The translations under genes and the position numbers were made by a program. A stretch of 64,000 nucleotides of DNA from Planctomycetota bacterium (GTDB taxonomy: Bacteria > Planctomycetota > Phycisphaerae > Sedimentisphaerales > Anaerobacaceae). The number at the start of each line of letters is the position of its first letter. Position 1 is the first letter of the stretch. The stretch covers positions 35,982-99,981 of the forward strand of contig JADFJC010000001.1 of assembly GCA_022566315.1 (NCBI GenBank). Direction: 5' to 3'. Below, piece by piece: positions 50,069 to 59,259 of the stretch. Below the pieces are notes generated by a model, which saw only the letters and a list, made by a program, of their open reading frames with translations, was not told the origin of the DNA and made no database searches.

Positions 50069-50824
50069 ATGGTCAGATGTCCCGGACAAGACCAGAGATT
50101 TTGGAAACCGGAAGACATTTTTGAAGTGCAATGTCCCGGCTGCGGTGAAAGTGTAGAGTTTTTCAAGGATGAGCCGAAGCTAAAATGTCGCAAGTGCAAA
50201 CAAATGGTCATTAACCCAAAGATAGACCTCGGCTGCGCTGAATGGTGTCAATACGCCGAGCAGTGCCTGGGAGTTGACGTCGTAAAGAACTTGAAGGTTA
50301 TGCGGGATAAGCTAATAGAGGAAATGAAAAATGTTTTTGGCGAGGACCAGAAACGGATCGAGCATGCGCTTGCCGTCTTAGATTACGCCGAACGGATACA
50401 GAACGTCGAAGGCGGCGACCCGCTGATTGTCAGGGCAGCAGCGATTTTGCACGATATCGGAATTCACGAGGCCGAGCGCAAGTATAGCTCTTCGGCAGGC
50501 AAGTACCAGGAGATTGAAGGCCCGCCAATTGCCGAGGAGATTCTGAAAAGATTTGACATTTCGGCTGAAGCAGTAGAGCATATATGCAGGATTATCGCAA
50601 ACCATCACAGCGCAAAAGATATTGATACAACTGAGTTTCGGATTGTGTGGGATGCGGACTGGCTGGTAAATATCCCAGCGGATTTTCCCAGTGCACGCAA
50701 AGAGAAACTACAGGGGATTATTGATAAAACATTCAAAACCAAAGAAGGGCACAGGATAGCTGTGCAAACGCTATTAAATACCGATAGAATCAACTCTGGC
50801 GATGTGGAAGCGTATGTACCATAA
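50069..50824 (+). CDS. HD-domain phosphohydrolase with N-terminal zinc-ribbon-like region
   Basis: A 251-residue protein. Residues 20-45 hold CPGCGESVEFF and CRKCKQ, a zinc-ribbon pattern, then CAEWCQYAEQCLG, a further Cys cluster. Residues 95-225 form an HD domain: His of RIEHALAV, HD in AAILHDIGIHEAE, NHHSAKDID and IVWDADWLVN. HD hydrolases act on phosphate esters of nucleotides or lipids. The Cys-rich start may carry a metal or Fe-S sensor. The ATG at 50069 follows GGGAG. It probably belongs to the Rrf2-headed transcript. Confidence 0.8.
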   Translation: MVRCPGQDQRFWKPEDIFEVQCPGCGESVEFFKDEPKLKCRKCKQMVINPKIDLGCAEWCQYAEQCLGVDVVKNLKVMRDKLIEEMKNVFGEDQKRIEHALAVLDYAERIQNVEGGDPLIVRAAAILHDIGIHEAERKYSSSAGKYQEIEGPPIAEEILKRFDISAEAVEHICRIIANHHSAKDIDTTEFRIVWDADWLVNIPADFPSARKEKLQGIIDKTFKTKEGHRIAVQTLLNTDRINSGDVEAYVP

Positions 50825-50878
50825 AGGATATTATAAGAAAATCTGAATGTTTAATGGTTTTACAAAAAGGAGTTAATT

Positions 50879-51253
50879 ATGGTTACGAGAAGAACATTTT
50901 TTGCGATTGCAGTGGCGGTTAGCTTGACTGGAATTGCCTTGCTGGGCTACGGCTGTAAAAAGTCCGGCCCAACTGCAAGTGCTGCGGAGTCTGTCGAGCT
51001 TTGTATGGAGTGCGGGCAGATAAAAGGTGGTGATTTGTGCTGTAAGCCGGGTCAGACCACGTGTGCCAGTTGCGGTCTTGTAAAAGGCTCGCCAGGCTGT
51101 TGTAATATTCCGGAAGGTGCGGAAAAAGCAGCGATTTGCACCAAGTGCGGCCAAATAAAGGGTACTGAGCTGTGCTGCAAGCCAAATCAGACTCTATGTG
51201 CCGATTGTGGTCTTGTAAAAGACTCGCCGGGCTGCTGCAAGTTACCTCAGTAA
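50879..51253 (+). CDS. Cys-rich lipoprotein with two tandem CxxC/CC modules
   Basis: A 124-residue exported protein. A signal peptide ends in a lipobox-like LLGYGC, so the mature protein probably starts with lipidated Cys26. Two modules of about 38 residues follow, each with eight Cys: CMECGQIKGGDLCCKPGQ, CASCGLVKGSPGCC and then CTKCGQIKGTELCCKPNQ, CADCGLVKDSPGCC. The pattern C-x2-C, CC, C-x2-C, CC suggests metal (Zn, Cu or Fe) binding. I do not recognise a named family. AAAAGGAG precedes the ATG. It lies among redox genes, so metal scavenging at the envelope is a fair guess. Confidence 0.8.
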   Translation: MVTRRTFFAIAVAVSLTGIALLGYGCKKSGPTASAAESVELCMECGQIKGGDLCCKPGQTTCASCGLVKGSPGCCNIPEGAEKAAICTKCGQIKGTELCCKPNQTLCADCGLVKDSPGCCKLPQ

Positions 51254-51450
51254 AAAAAAGCTGGAACCTGATAAGGTAAAGCTGAACAGCAGGGGATTTA
51301 AATTTGGCTGAAGAGGAAGGTGACAGGGAATGTCTATATTGAAATGGCCGGCTTTAGCACAAATCGGCTGACAAGTTGTAAGAGCCGGACAGGTTATTAC
51401 GCAGTATGCCGGTTTCCGGGGCGCTGCTGAAAATTCAGGAGTATATAAAC

Positions 51451-53649
51451 ATGATTCAAAGAAGGTTTTATATCGCTCTCATTATTGTTGCCACGATGGG
51501 TCTGGTGGTTATAGGAGCATATATTATACCAGGAAAAAAGAAAATGTCAACTACAGCGGTTACGCACAAACATACAAATAAGCTCATCAACGAAAACAGT
51601 CCATATCTGCTGCAGCACGCACATAATCCGGTGGATTGGTATCCGTGGTCGGACGAGGCCTTTGAAATTGCCGCCAGGCAAGATAAACCCATCTTTCTTT
51701 CGATAGGTTACTCAACCTGTCACTGGTGTCACGTTATGGAGGATGAGAGTTTCACTAATGAGCATATCGCAGGGATAATGAACGAGCATTTTGTGTGCAT
51801 CAAAGTTGACAGAGAGCAGCGGCCGGACGTGGATGATATATATATGAGTGCGGTTCAGGTAATGACAGGCAGTGGGGGGTGGCCGTTGTCCGTATTTTTG
51901 ACACCTGATGGCAAGCCTTTTTACGGCGGTACGTATTTCCCACCAAAAGATTCGTTTGGTCGTCCAGGTTTCGAGCGGGTGCTTTTAGATATTGCCAATG
52001 CCTGGAAAAACCGACGTGCAGAATTACTTGAGTCGGCGGGTAATATCAGCGCAACATTGGAGGGGTTAGGCAGGCAGAGCAGCCAGGAAACCCTCTCGGT
52101 CGATATGTTGAAAGATGCAAAGTCCTATTTTGAGAATATTTATGACAGCACTTATGGCGGATTCGGGTCCGCTCCGAAGTTTCCGCAGCCGAGTAACCTT
52201 TCGATGTTATTGAGTTATTGGCACAGAACCCGGGACGACAAAGCACTGGCGATGGTTGAAAAAACGCTTAGTGCGATGGCAAAAGGGGGGATACATGACC
52301 ATCTCGGCGGCGGTTTTCATCGATATTCCACCGATTCACGCTGGCTTGTTCCACATTTTGAAAAGATGCTATACGACCAGGCGCTTTTGGGTAAAATTTA
52401 TATTCAGGCATATCAGGTGACAGGAAAAGAAAATTACGCGAAAGTCGCCAGGGATATTTTTGATTATGTGCTGCGTGATATGACGGATCCCAAAGGAGGG
52501 TTTTATAGCGCAGAGGACGCAGATAGTGAAGGAAAGGAGGGGTTGTTTTATGTCTGGGAGCCAAAGGAAATAAAGAAGATTTTGGGAGCGGAAAAGGCGG
52601 AAATTTTTAATGAATATTACGGTGTAACTAACAGCGGCAACTTCGAAGATGGCAAGAGCATTTTGAATGTTACTAAATCGGTAGAAGAATTGGCCATACA
52701 GTTCAAGAAAGACCGCAAGGTTATAGAGAATGTGTTGGCGCAGGGACGCTCTAAGCTTTTAGAACACCGGTCAAAGAGGATTCGGCCTCATCGAGATGAT
52801 AAGGTTATTGTCGGCTGGAATGGACTTATGATTTCCGCCCTTGCTTACGGTGGAGCTGCCTTGGAAGAGAAAAAGTATATTGGCGCTGCCGAAAAGGCTG
52901 CGGAATTTGTAATGACTTCTCTGCGAAGGAATGGCCGGTTGGCTCGATATTATCGCCAAACACAAGTGGTTGGACTCGGGTTTCTCGATGATTATGCATT
53001 TATGATAATGGGCCTGTTGGATTTGTATGAGGCGAGTTTTGACGGTCGCCGGCTTGCAGAGGCCGGAGAATTGGCTGAGCAAATGATAGAGCTGTTTGGT
53101 GATAAAAAAAGTGGAGCGTTTTACCTCACCGGTGAAGACGCCGAGCGATTGATTGTGCGCAGCAAGCCAAGCTATGACGGTGCTGTTCCCAACGGCAACT
53201 CTGTTGCAGCTTTCGTTTTGTTGAAACTTGGGCGATTGACAATGGACCAGCGATTTACTGACCGGGCAGAACAAACGCTCAATGCGTTTTCCGGGCGAAT
53301 CCAGCAGTCACCTGCATCATTGAGCGCTATGTTAATTGCAGTCGATTTTTGGATTGGCCCCACACAGGAGATAGTTATTGCCGGAGACCCCCGGCGAGAG
53401 GATACGAAAGAAATGTTAAAATTGATTCACAGCAAGTTTTTACCCAATGCGGTTGTTCTGTTTCACCAGACAGGTAAGGCCGGCGAGGCCATCGAGAAAA
53501 TAGTTCCATTTTTAGAGGTGCAGGTGGCAATAGGGGGCAAGGCGACCGCGTATGTTTGTGAGAATTATGTTTGTAAACAGCCGGTCAATGAAATAGGTGC
53601 TCTTCAAAAATTACTCTTGAATGAAATCGAGCATCAAAAGAAAAATTAA
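51451..53649 (+). CDS. DUF255 thioredoxin-domain protein (YyaL/SPATA20 family)
   Basis: A 732-residue protein. The ATG at 51451 follows CAGGAG; an upstream frame adds 15 residues without an RBS. An N-terminal hydrophobic segment (about 5-25) anchors or exports it. Residues 45-200 form the thioredoxin-like DUF255 domain with [19 protein letters not shown] and [14 protein letters not shown], a CxxC site. A (alpha/alpha)6-barrel resembling sugar-processing enzymes follows (about 230-700; [46 protein letters not shown]). Biochemical function in the family is unsettled. The membrane or periplasmic location here is notable. Confidence 0.88.
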   Translation: MIQRRFYIALIIVATMGLVVIGAYIIPGKKKMSTTAVTHKHTNKLINENSPYLLQHAHNPVDWYPWSDEAFEIAARQDKPIFLSIGYSTCHWCHVMEDESFTNEHIAGIMNEHFVCIKVDREQRPDVDDIYMSAVQVMTGSGGWPLSVFLTPDGKPFYGGTYFPPKDSFGRPGFERVLLDIANAWKNRRAELLESAGNISATLEGLGRQSSQETLSVDMLKDAKSYFENIYDSTYGGFGSAPKFPQPSNLSMLLSYWHRTRDDKALAMVEKTLSAMAKGGIHDHLGGGFHRYSTDSRWLVPHFEKMLYDQALLGKIYIQAYQVTGKENYAKVARDIFDYVLRDMTDPKGGFYSAEDADSEGKEGLFYVWEPKEIKKILGAEKAEIFNEYYGVTNSGNFEDGKSILNVTKSVEELAIQFKKDRKVIENVLAQGRSKLLEHRSKRIRPHRDDKVIVGWNGLMISALAYGGAALEEKKYIGAAEKAAEFVMTSLRRNGRLARYYRQTQVVGLGFLDDYAFMIMGLLDLYEASFDGRRLAEAGELAEQMIELFGDKKSGAFYLTGEDAERLIVRSKPSYDGAVPNGNSVAAFVLLKLGRLTMDQRFTDRAEQTLNAFSGRIQQSPASLSAMLIAVDFWIGPTQEIVIAGDPRREDTKEMLKLIHSKFLPNAVVLFHQTGKAGEAIEKIVPFLEVQVAIGGKATAYVCENYVCKQPVNEIGALQKLLLNEIEHQKKN

Positions 53650-53680
53650 GCCCCAAGACATTGTGATAAAATGTTCAAAA

Positions 53681-53716
53681 ACCCGAAAAAATCATCAAAC
53701 AACTGTCGGGTTGTTT
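53681..53716 (+). other. Two overlapping, mutually exclusive hairpins before hcp
   Basis: ACCCGA (53681-53686) can pair with TCGGGT (53706-53711), while AAACAAC (53697-53703) can pair with GTTGTTT (53710-53716); both use bases 53710-53711. This could be a terminator for the upstream gene or an attenuator for hcp, 51 bases further on. Confidence 0.4.
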
Positions 53717-53766
53717 GTAAAAAGTTAAAGTAAAAAGAGCAATTGGAAAAAATGAAAGGAAAAATT

Positions 53767-55050
53767 ATGTTTTGCTATCAATGTGAACAAACAGCGGGTG
53801 GTACGGGATGTACCAAAGTCGGAGTTTGTGGCAAGGACGAAGACATTCAGAGCTTGCAGGATATGCTCATATTTGGGCTAAAAGGGATTGCCGCTTATGC
53901 CTATCATGCTCGTGAATTGGGGGAAAAAGATGAGCAGGTGGATGCGTTTATGCACGAGGCGATGTTTGCAACGCTAACGAATGTGGACTTTGATTTGAAT
54001 CGCTATCTTGAACTGGTGCTAAAAGCGGGCGAAATGAATCTGCGAGTGATGGAGATGCTTAACAATGCACATACATCCAGATTTGGTAATCCTGCTCCGG
54101 CGACAGTTCCGACCGGCACCAAGGCCGGACCGGGGATTGTTATTACAGGTCACGACCTGCTTGACCTTTATGAGCTGCTAAAACAGACTGAGGGTAAAGG
54201 CATTAACGTCTATACTCATGGCGAAATGCTGCCTGCTCACGGTTATCCGGAGTTCAGGAAGTTCAAGCATCTTGTGGGTAATTACGGGACTGCCTGGCAG
54301 AATCAGGAAAAGGAGTTTGAGGACTTCAGTGGCGCGATTTTAGTAACGACCAACTGCATTATGATTCCAAAAGACTCCTATAAGGACAGGCTCTTTACGT
54401 GTGGGATAGCCGGTGCTTCAGAGGTCAAACACCTTAAAAACAGAGATTTCAGCGAGGTGATTGACAAGGCCCTGTCCCAACCGCCGCTTTCGGAGAACCC
54501 CCAGGGAACGTTGAGTACCGGATTCCATTATACGGCTGTACTCGGCATGGCGGACAAAATTGTCGAAGCCGTAAAAGCAGGCAAGATTCGACATTTCTTC
54601 TTTATTGGCGGCTGTGACGGTGCTAAGCCGGGGCGAAATTACTTTACCGAACTCGCTGAGAAGGTCCCGGATGATTGCGTGATATTGACAGCGGCATGCG
54701 GAAAGTACCGGTTAAATGCACGTGATTATGGTGATATTGACGGAATTCCTCGTTTGATTGATACCGGGCAATGTAACGACTGCTATTCAGTCATCAAGAT
54801 TGCAACTGCGCTCGCCGAGGCTTTCGATTGCGGTGTAAACGATTTGCCTCTCTCACTCGTAGTCTCATGGTATGAGCAGAAGGCAGTGGCGATTCTGCTG
54901 ACGCTGCTGCATTTGGGGATAAAGAACATTCGGCTTGGGCCGAGCATGCCGGCGTTTATCAGTCCGAATGTTCTGAATGTGCTCGTAGAGAAGTTCAGCA
55001 TCAAGCCTATTGGCAATGTTGATGAAGATTTGGCTGAAATGCTGAGTTGA
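53767..55050 (+). CDS. hcp: Hydroxylamine reductase / hybrid cluster protein, short (class III-like)
   Basis: A 427-residue Fe-S protein with a hybrid 4Fe-2S-2O cluster, shown in other organisms to reduce hydroxylamine or NO. The ATG at 53767 has AAAGGA upstream and gives MFCYQCEQTAGGTGCTKVG, a CX2CX8CX5C cubane site as in class I and III. Hybrid-cluster ligands appear in TNCIM, LFTCGIAG, GGCDGAKPGR, TAACGKYRLN and GQCNDCYSV. Class I proteins are about 550 residues; the shorter length means the second helical bundle is missing, as in thermophile and archaeal forms. It is overlapped or followed closely by the siroheme-type gene, suggesting a functional pair. Confidence 0.93.
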   Translation: MFCYQCEQTAGGTGCTKVGVCGKDEDIQSLQDMLIFGLKGIAAYAYHARELGEKDEQVDAFMHEAMFATLTNVDFDLNRYLELVLKAGEMNLRVMEMLNNAHTSRFGNPAPATVPTGTKAGPGIVITGHDLLDLYELLKQTEGKGINVYTHGEMLPAHGYPEFRKFKHLVGNYGTAWQNQEKEFEDFSGAILVTTNCIMIPKDSYKDRLFTCGIAGASEVKHLKNRDFSEVIDKALSQPPLSENPQGTLSTGFHYTAVLGMADKIVEAVKAGKIRHFFFIGGCDGAKPGRNYFTELAEKVPDDCVILTAACGKYRLNARDYGDIDGIPRLIDTGQCNDCYSVIKIATALAEAFDCGVNDLPLSLVVSWYEQKAVAILLTLLHLGIKNIRLGPSMPAFISPNVLNVLVEKFSIKPIGNVDEDLAEMLS

Positions 55051-55079
55051 TTCTCAGTGGGCTGGTGTTGGAGTTCAAG

Positions 55080-56018
55080 TTGAAACGGCGCAAAGTAATC
55101 GCTGAAATTGTAGATGCTGGAGATTGTCGGTATTTCAAGAAAGGCACAAAGTTTGTTCTTGGCGGGTTCACGCCCACGGGACTTTGTGACAGCGCATATA
55201 TAGTACTGTCCCGTGATGCTCGGGTTTTGCGTTATGGTGGGGCGCTGCCCTGGGCGAAGGAAGGGAAGGTATTGACGCGATGTCCAGACCCGCATGGAGC
55301 ATTATGGCAGTTAAAGCTGGCCAACGACTCAGATATTGAGGCAGCAACATCAGCAGCAGGCCAGAGACGCTACAGATATGGTAAGGCATCGAGTTGTGAT
55401 GAGGTTAGTGCCTGCCGTGGGATGGAGCGTAATTGTCCGTTCAGTCTTGTCGGGGACTCAGCGCTTAGTGAGAATATAAAGCAGGGGGTGAAAAACTCGG
55501 CCTGGCTTAGCACCGAGGCGAAGCGACAAAACAATGATATGAAACATTATTACCGACTCAAAGTCGCGTTGGCGGCGTGTCCAAATGCTTGTACTCAGCC
55601 ACAAGTAAAGGATATCGGTATCATAGCGAATGTGATGCCACGCCAGATTGGGTCGAGCTGTAACGGATGCGGGTGCTGTGAAGATGTATGCCAGGAAGAA
55701 GCGATAGCAGTTAGAGATGGTATGGCAGAATTGCTGCCGGAGCGGTGTGTTGGCTGTGGAGTGTGTGTCAGAGAGTGTCCACAGGAGGCAATTGAGTCGG
55801 ATGGAGTACGATATCGGATTTTAGTAGGGGGTACGATGGGAAGGCATCCGAGATGGGGGCAAGAGTTGTGTGTTGTGGATGGCTCCCATGTAGTTCAGGT
55901 GGTCGAGAGTTTTCTTGACAAGATCGCGCAGCAGGCCAAACCAGGTGAGCGCGTAGCAGATGTAGTCGAAAGGATTGAAGTAACCAGGTTGAGAAAGGAA
56001 ATTTTTCCTGATGTTTGA
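55080..56018 (+). CDS. TIGR04076 domain fused to siroheme-type reductase half and two ferredoxin clusters
   Basis: A 312-residue fusion. TTG 55080 is chosen because GGAG at 55070-55073 is six bases upstream; TTG 55047 and GTG 55065 are open alternatives. Residues 1-82 resemble TIGR04076 (GLCDSAYIVLSRDARVLRYGG, CPDPHGALWQLK). Residues 95-190 resemble the nitrite/sulfite reductase siroheme-4Fe4S domain: CRGMERNCPFSLVGDSAL and ALAACPNACTQPQVKDIG. The first pair is CX6C instead of CX5C. Two ferredoxin-type clusters follow (CNGCGCCEDVC, CVGCGVCVRECP). The N-terminal ferredoxin-like half of normal sulfite reductase is absent. It overlaps the next gene by 8 bases. Substrate is unknown; sulfite, nitrite or hydroxylamine are candidates. 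Confidence 0.75.
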   Translation: MKRRKVIAEIVDAGDCRYFKKGTKFVLGGFTPTGLCDSAYIVLSRDARVLRYGGALPWAKEGKVLTRCPDPHGALWQLKLANDSDIEAATSAAGQRRYRYGKASSCDEVSACRGMERNCPFSLVGDSALSENIKQGVKNSAWLSTEAKRQNNDMKHYYRLKVALAACPNACTQPQVKDIGIIANVMPRQIGSSCNGCGCCEDVCQEEAIAVRDGMAELLPERCVGCGVCVRECPQEAIESDGVRYRILVGGTMGRHPRWGQELCVVDGSHVVQVVESFLDKIAQQAKPGERVADVVERIEVTRLRKEIFPDV

Positions 56019-57057
56019 TGAGAAGAAAGACAATCGTCAACTATCGACAGACGAACGACAAGGACTAAAAGAGCACTCAAACCGCCTGCGCTCTGTTATT
56101 CAAACAGGTTTTGTTGTTTTCTCCATTCTTCTTTGCCTTCAGTTCAGAAGTTTTGTGTTTTCCCTTACCGGGCCGGTTGATGCTCCAATCAAGGCTCGTC
56201 CGCCGGCTGTTGAAGCGTACCTGCCGATAAGCTCTTTGATGAGCCTGACATATTTGGTCAAGACGGGAGTAGCCAATCGGGTGCGTCCTGCGGGGCTGGT
56301 GATTTTTACTGTGACGTTGGTCTTGGCGTTGTTAATTCGGCGGGGTTTTTGCAGTTGGGTATGTCCGATCGGCACGGCAGCGGAATGGGCACATAAGACC
56401 GGCAAAAAACTGCTGGGACGAAACTTGTCGATGCCGAGGTGGCTTGACGTGATTCTGAGGTCGCTTAAATATGGACTGTTGGGGTTTTTTCTTTATTATA
56501 TCTTGCTGATGCCCATAGCGGCGCTTCGGGAGTTTATTTACGGGCCTTACAATCGTGTTGCGGATGTGAAGATGTATCTATTTTTCAGTAATATCAGCGT
56601 TACGGCACTGATTGTTATAGTGGTGCTGGGGCTTCTTTCGATGCTTTTTAAAAATTTCTTCTGCCGGTATCTGTGTCCTTATGGGGCGATGTTGGGTCTT
56701 TTTTCGGTATTGAGTCCAGTTGCGGTTCGGCGGGATGCGGACAAGTGTGTAGGTTGCGGTAAGTGTGGGCGGGTGTGCCCGAATCAGATACCTGTTGATA
56801 AAAAGAAAATAGTCCGCTCGGTGGAGTGCGCAGCCTGTTTTAGTTGTGTCGGAGTGTGCAGAGTTCCCGGGGCGATTGGAATGTCTCTGCCGGGTGGGAA
56901 GGTAAGAGTGTCGGTTGTTGCTTATGGGGTTATAATGGTTGCGGCATTTTTCTTTGCCGGCCAGGTGGGCCGGACACTCGACTACTGGCAGTCAGAAACG
57001 CCTGCCCAGACGTATAAGTTTCTTTACAACAGAATAACCGAGACAAGACACCCCTGA
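56011..57057 (+). CDS. NapH/RdxA-type membrane 4Fe-4S protein
   Basis: A 348-residue membrane electron carrier that overlaps the previous stop by 8 bases. About five hydrophobic segments lie around residues 28-48, 88-106, 150-170, 195-215 and 305-325. Cytoplasmic motifs CSWVCPIGT and CRYLCPYGAMLG are the CxxxCP pairs of the NapH/NosR group. Two ferredoxin clusters follow (CVGCGKCGRVCPNQIPV, CAACFSCVGVCRVPGA). Such proteins link menaquinol to soluble redox enzymes. Next to Hcp and the siroheme-type protein it may pass quinol or ferredoxin electrons between them. Confidence 0.88.
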   Translation: MFDEKKDNRQLSTDERQGLKEHSNRLRSVIQTGFVVFSILLCLQFRSFVFSLTGPVDAPIKARPPAVEAYLPISSLMSLTYLVKTGVANRVRPAGLVIFTVTLVLALLIRRGFCSWVCPIGTAAEWAHKTGKKLLGRNLSMPRWLDVILRSLKYGLLGFFLYYILLMPIAALREFIYGPYNRVADVKMYLFFSNISVTALIVIVVLGLLSMLFKNFFCRYLCPYGAMLGLFSVLSPVAVRRDADKCVGCGKCGRVCPNQIPVDKKKIVRSVECAACFSCVGVCRVPGAIGMSLPGGKVRVSVVAYGVIMVAAFFFAGQVGRTLDYWQSETPAQTYKFLYNRITETRHP

Positions 57058-57101
57058 TATCAGGCTGGTGAATCAAAAAGTTCAAAATGAGGTATTTCGA
57101 G

Positions 57102-57827
57102 ATGGTTCTGCGAAACATAGTAAAAATAGATGAGGAAAAATGTGACGGCTGTGGCCAGTGTGTGGACGCCTGTGCTGAAGGTGCTATAAAGATAGTTGAC
57201 GGCAAAGCCAAGCTGATCAGTGAAATTTATTGTGATGGTCTGGGGACGTGTATCGGGCACTGTCCCCAGGACGCTATAACCATTGAAAAGCAAGAATCTG
57301 CCGAATTTGATGAAGAAGCGACCAAAGCACATCTGGCTAAAGAAAAAGAGAGCCAGAAGCAAGCTGACTTTGTATGCCCGGGTATGATGGCTCAAAAGCT
57401 GCGAGAAAAAAGCCAGACCACAGATTCTACAGCCGAGGTTCCTTCACAGCTTAGCCAGTGGCCTGTTCAGTTGAAGCTGGTCTCCCCAGGCGCTCCATAT
57501 TTTGCCAATTCTGATTTGCTGTTAGTTGCGGATTGTGTGCCTTTTGCAATGGGCGATTTTCACAGCAAATTTTTGAAAGACCACAGTATCGTTATAGGTT
57601 GTCCGAAACTGGATGATGCTGAGTTTTATATCGAGAAGCTGGCAGCAATACTAAAAGCAAGTAAACTGAACAGCTTAACGGTTATCCATATGGAGGTGCC
57701 GTGCTGTTCAGGCCTTACTCAAATTGTGCGACAGGCTATTGCTAAAAACAAAATTGACATGAGCTTTGAAGATGTTACAATTGATTTGCAGGGTAACGTC
57801 AGTACAACTGAGATAATAAAAAGTTAG
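57102..57827 (+). CDS. Two-cluster ferredoxin-domain protein
   Basis: A 241-residue cytoplasmic protein. The ATG at 57102 has a GAGGT RBS. Residues 8-70 form a 2[4Fe-4S] ferredoxin (CDGCGQCVDACAEGAI and CDGLGTCIGHCPQDAI; the second is C-x5-C-x3-C instead of the usual C-x2-C-x2-C-x3-C). The rest is a domain with LLLVADCVPFAMGDFHSKF, IGCPKLDD and VPCCSGLTQIVRQA, found in clostridial iron-sulfur oxidoreductases of unknown role. The Cys residues there may bind a further metal centre. It is 44 bases after the NapH-type gene and 28 before the permease. Confidence 0.85.
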   Translation: MVLRNIVKIDEEKCDGCGQCVDACAEGAIKIVDGKAKLISEIYCDGLGTCIGHCPQDAITIEKQESAEFDEEATKAHLAKEKESQKQADFVCPGMMAQKLREKSQTTDSTAEVPSQLSQWPVQLKLVSPGAPYFANSDLLLVADCVPFAMGDFHSKFLKDHSIVIGCPKLDDAEFYIEKLAAILKASKLNSLTVIHMEVPCCSGLTQIVRQAIAKNKIDMSFEDVTIDLQGNVSTTEIIKS

Positions 57828-57855
57828 CAGCCCATTTGAAAACAGGGTGTGAATA

Positions 57856-58884
57856 ATGGCTGATTTTGCCAAGTCGATAATCGTGGATTTTTGGAACACC
57901 GCAGCCGAGATGTCGCCATATCTATTGTTTGGCTTTTTCGTGGCGGGGATTCTTTCGGTGCTTGTATCACAACGCTTCGTAGAAAAACATCTGGGCGGCA
58001 GGGGGATATGGCCTTTGCTAAAGGCTTCACTTTTCGGGATTCCGCTGCCTTTGTGCTCGTGTGGTGTTATTCCGGTGTCAATGTCACTGCACAAGCATGG
58101 GGCAAGCAAAGGAGCCACAGTATCATTTTTGCTGTCCACCCCCCAAACCGGCATGGACAGTATCTTTGTAACCTTAAGCCTTCTCGGCCCTGTCTTTGCC
58201 GTTTTCAGGCCATTGGCGGCACTCGTTACCGGCCTTGTCGGAGGCGGTCTGGTTAATGTGTTTAACCAAAACCAGGAAGATGCGGACCGCCCACCGCCGG
58301 AATGTTCAGATGAGTGTTGCGCTGACGGTAAAAAGACCGGCAGAATTGCCAAAGGATTAAAATACGGCTTTATTACGCTGCCGCGCGATATTGGCAAGGC
58401 AATGCTGATAGGACTTATTATAGCTGCCTTTATTTCCGCTCTGGTACCGGATGGTTACTTTGCGGGGAAATTAGGCACCGGGATTTTCGCAATGCTGGTT
58501 ATGATGTTTTTGGGCATACCGGTTTATGTGTGCGCAACGGCCTCCGTGCCGATAGCAGCAGCGCTGATATTGAAAGGCCTAACGCCCGGCGCAGCGTTGG
58601 TCTTTCTTATGACCGGCCCGGCCACCAACGCCGCCTCATTCATAACCATCTGGAAAGCTTTGGGCAGGGCAACAGCAATTACATATCTGGCTACGGTGGC
58701 AGGGTGCGCATTGTTGGGCGGTCTCTTGCTTGACTATATTGCTTCCGGCATCGACATTGAAATAGCCACTCGACCAGGCTGGATGCTGCCAAATTTTGTT
58801 AAATACACATCGGCTGTAGTTCTATTGGCCATATTAGGTTTTGCTATCCTGGGCAAACGTAAAGCTATGCCTAACGAGCAATAG
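57856..58884 (+). CDS. SO_0444-type Cu/Zn efflux permease (ArsP_1/DUF318 family)
   Basis: A 342-residue permease with eight to ten hydrophobic segments. The family motif is PLCSCGVIPVSMSL, with STPQTGMDSIFV and MTGPATNAASF near a second repeat. The loop ECSDECCADGKK, with three Cys, lies between the halves and may bind metal. Related ArsP proteins export organoarsenicals; the SO_0444 group has been linked to Cu/Zn resistance. The metal assignment is uncertain here. It is the last gene of the Rrf2-headed run and is co-oriented after the ferredoxin-domain gene. Confidence 0.85.
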   Translation: MADFAKSIIVDFWNTAAEMSPYLLFGFFVAGILSVLVSQRFVEKHLGGRGIWPLLKASLFGIPLPLCSCGVIPVSMSLHKHGASKGATVSFLLSTPQTGMDSIFVTLSLLGPVFAVFRPLAALVTGLVGGGLVNVFNQNQEDADRPPPECSDECCADGKKTGRIAKGLKYGFITLPRDIGKAMLIGLIIAAFISALVPDGYFAGKLGTGIFAMLVMMFLGIPVYVCATASVPIAAALILKGLTPGAALVFLMTGPATNAASFITIWKALGRATAITYLATVAGCALLGGLLLDYIASGIDIEIATRPGWMLPNFVKYTSAVVLLAILGFAILGKRKAMPNEQ

Positions 58885-59259
58885 AGGAAATTATGGTAAT
58901 CGGGGTGAGTGGACGATTTTAGAACTGCTGCATCCATCTATCCCGTTGCTCTCGATCTATCCGTAGTAGCATAACCTGTCCTACTCAAAAATTCGAACTT
59001 GTTTAATTGGTTCAAAGACCGCATTTTACAAGCACAAGAAGGCTTTTTGCATATCCTGTGCCAAAACGGGTAATCGCGTGGCACTCTACTCTTGATATAA
59101 TGCAGTTGGTCGAGTATAATAATATTCTGTGCAAAACAAATACCTTTCATAGTTGAAAAACCGTTGGTTGTGCGACCAATACGTTGATTGCTTCATCGGT
59201 AAAGCATAGAGTCAGGTATTAATACATCAGTTTGGAATTAATATATAAGGCAGTGAGGA
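58885..59259. other. Intergenic spacer before the phnD-like gene
   Basis: A 375-base region with no credible gene. It should hold the promoter of the binding protein-kinase-activator set. TGGCAC at about 59080 is followed by TTGAT, but the spacing does not fit the sigma54 GG-N10-GC rule. Confidence 0.4.

Noticed and set aside
53661-53680. Rex-like box TTGTGATAAAATGTTCAAAA before hcp
   Set aside because: Only one half-site is good and the right arm is shifted.
59078-59100. Possible sigma54 promoter TGGCAC...TTGAT
   Set aside because: Spacing and the missing GC at -12 do not fit GG-N10-GC.
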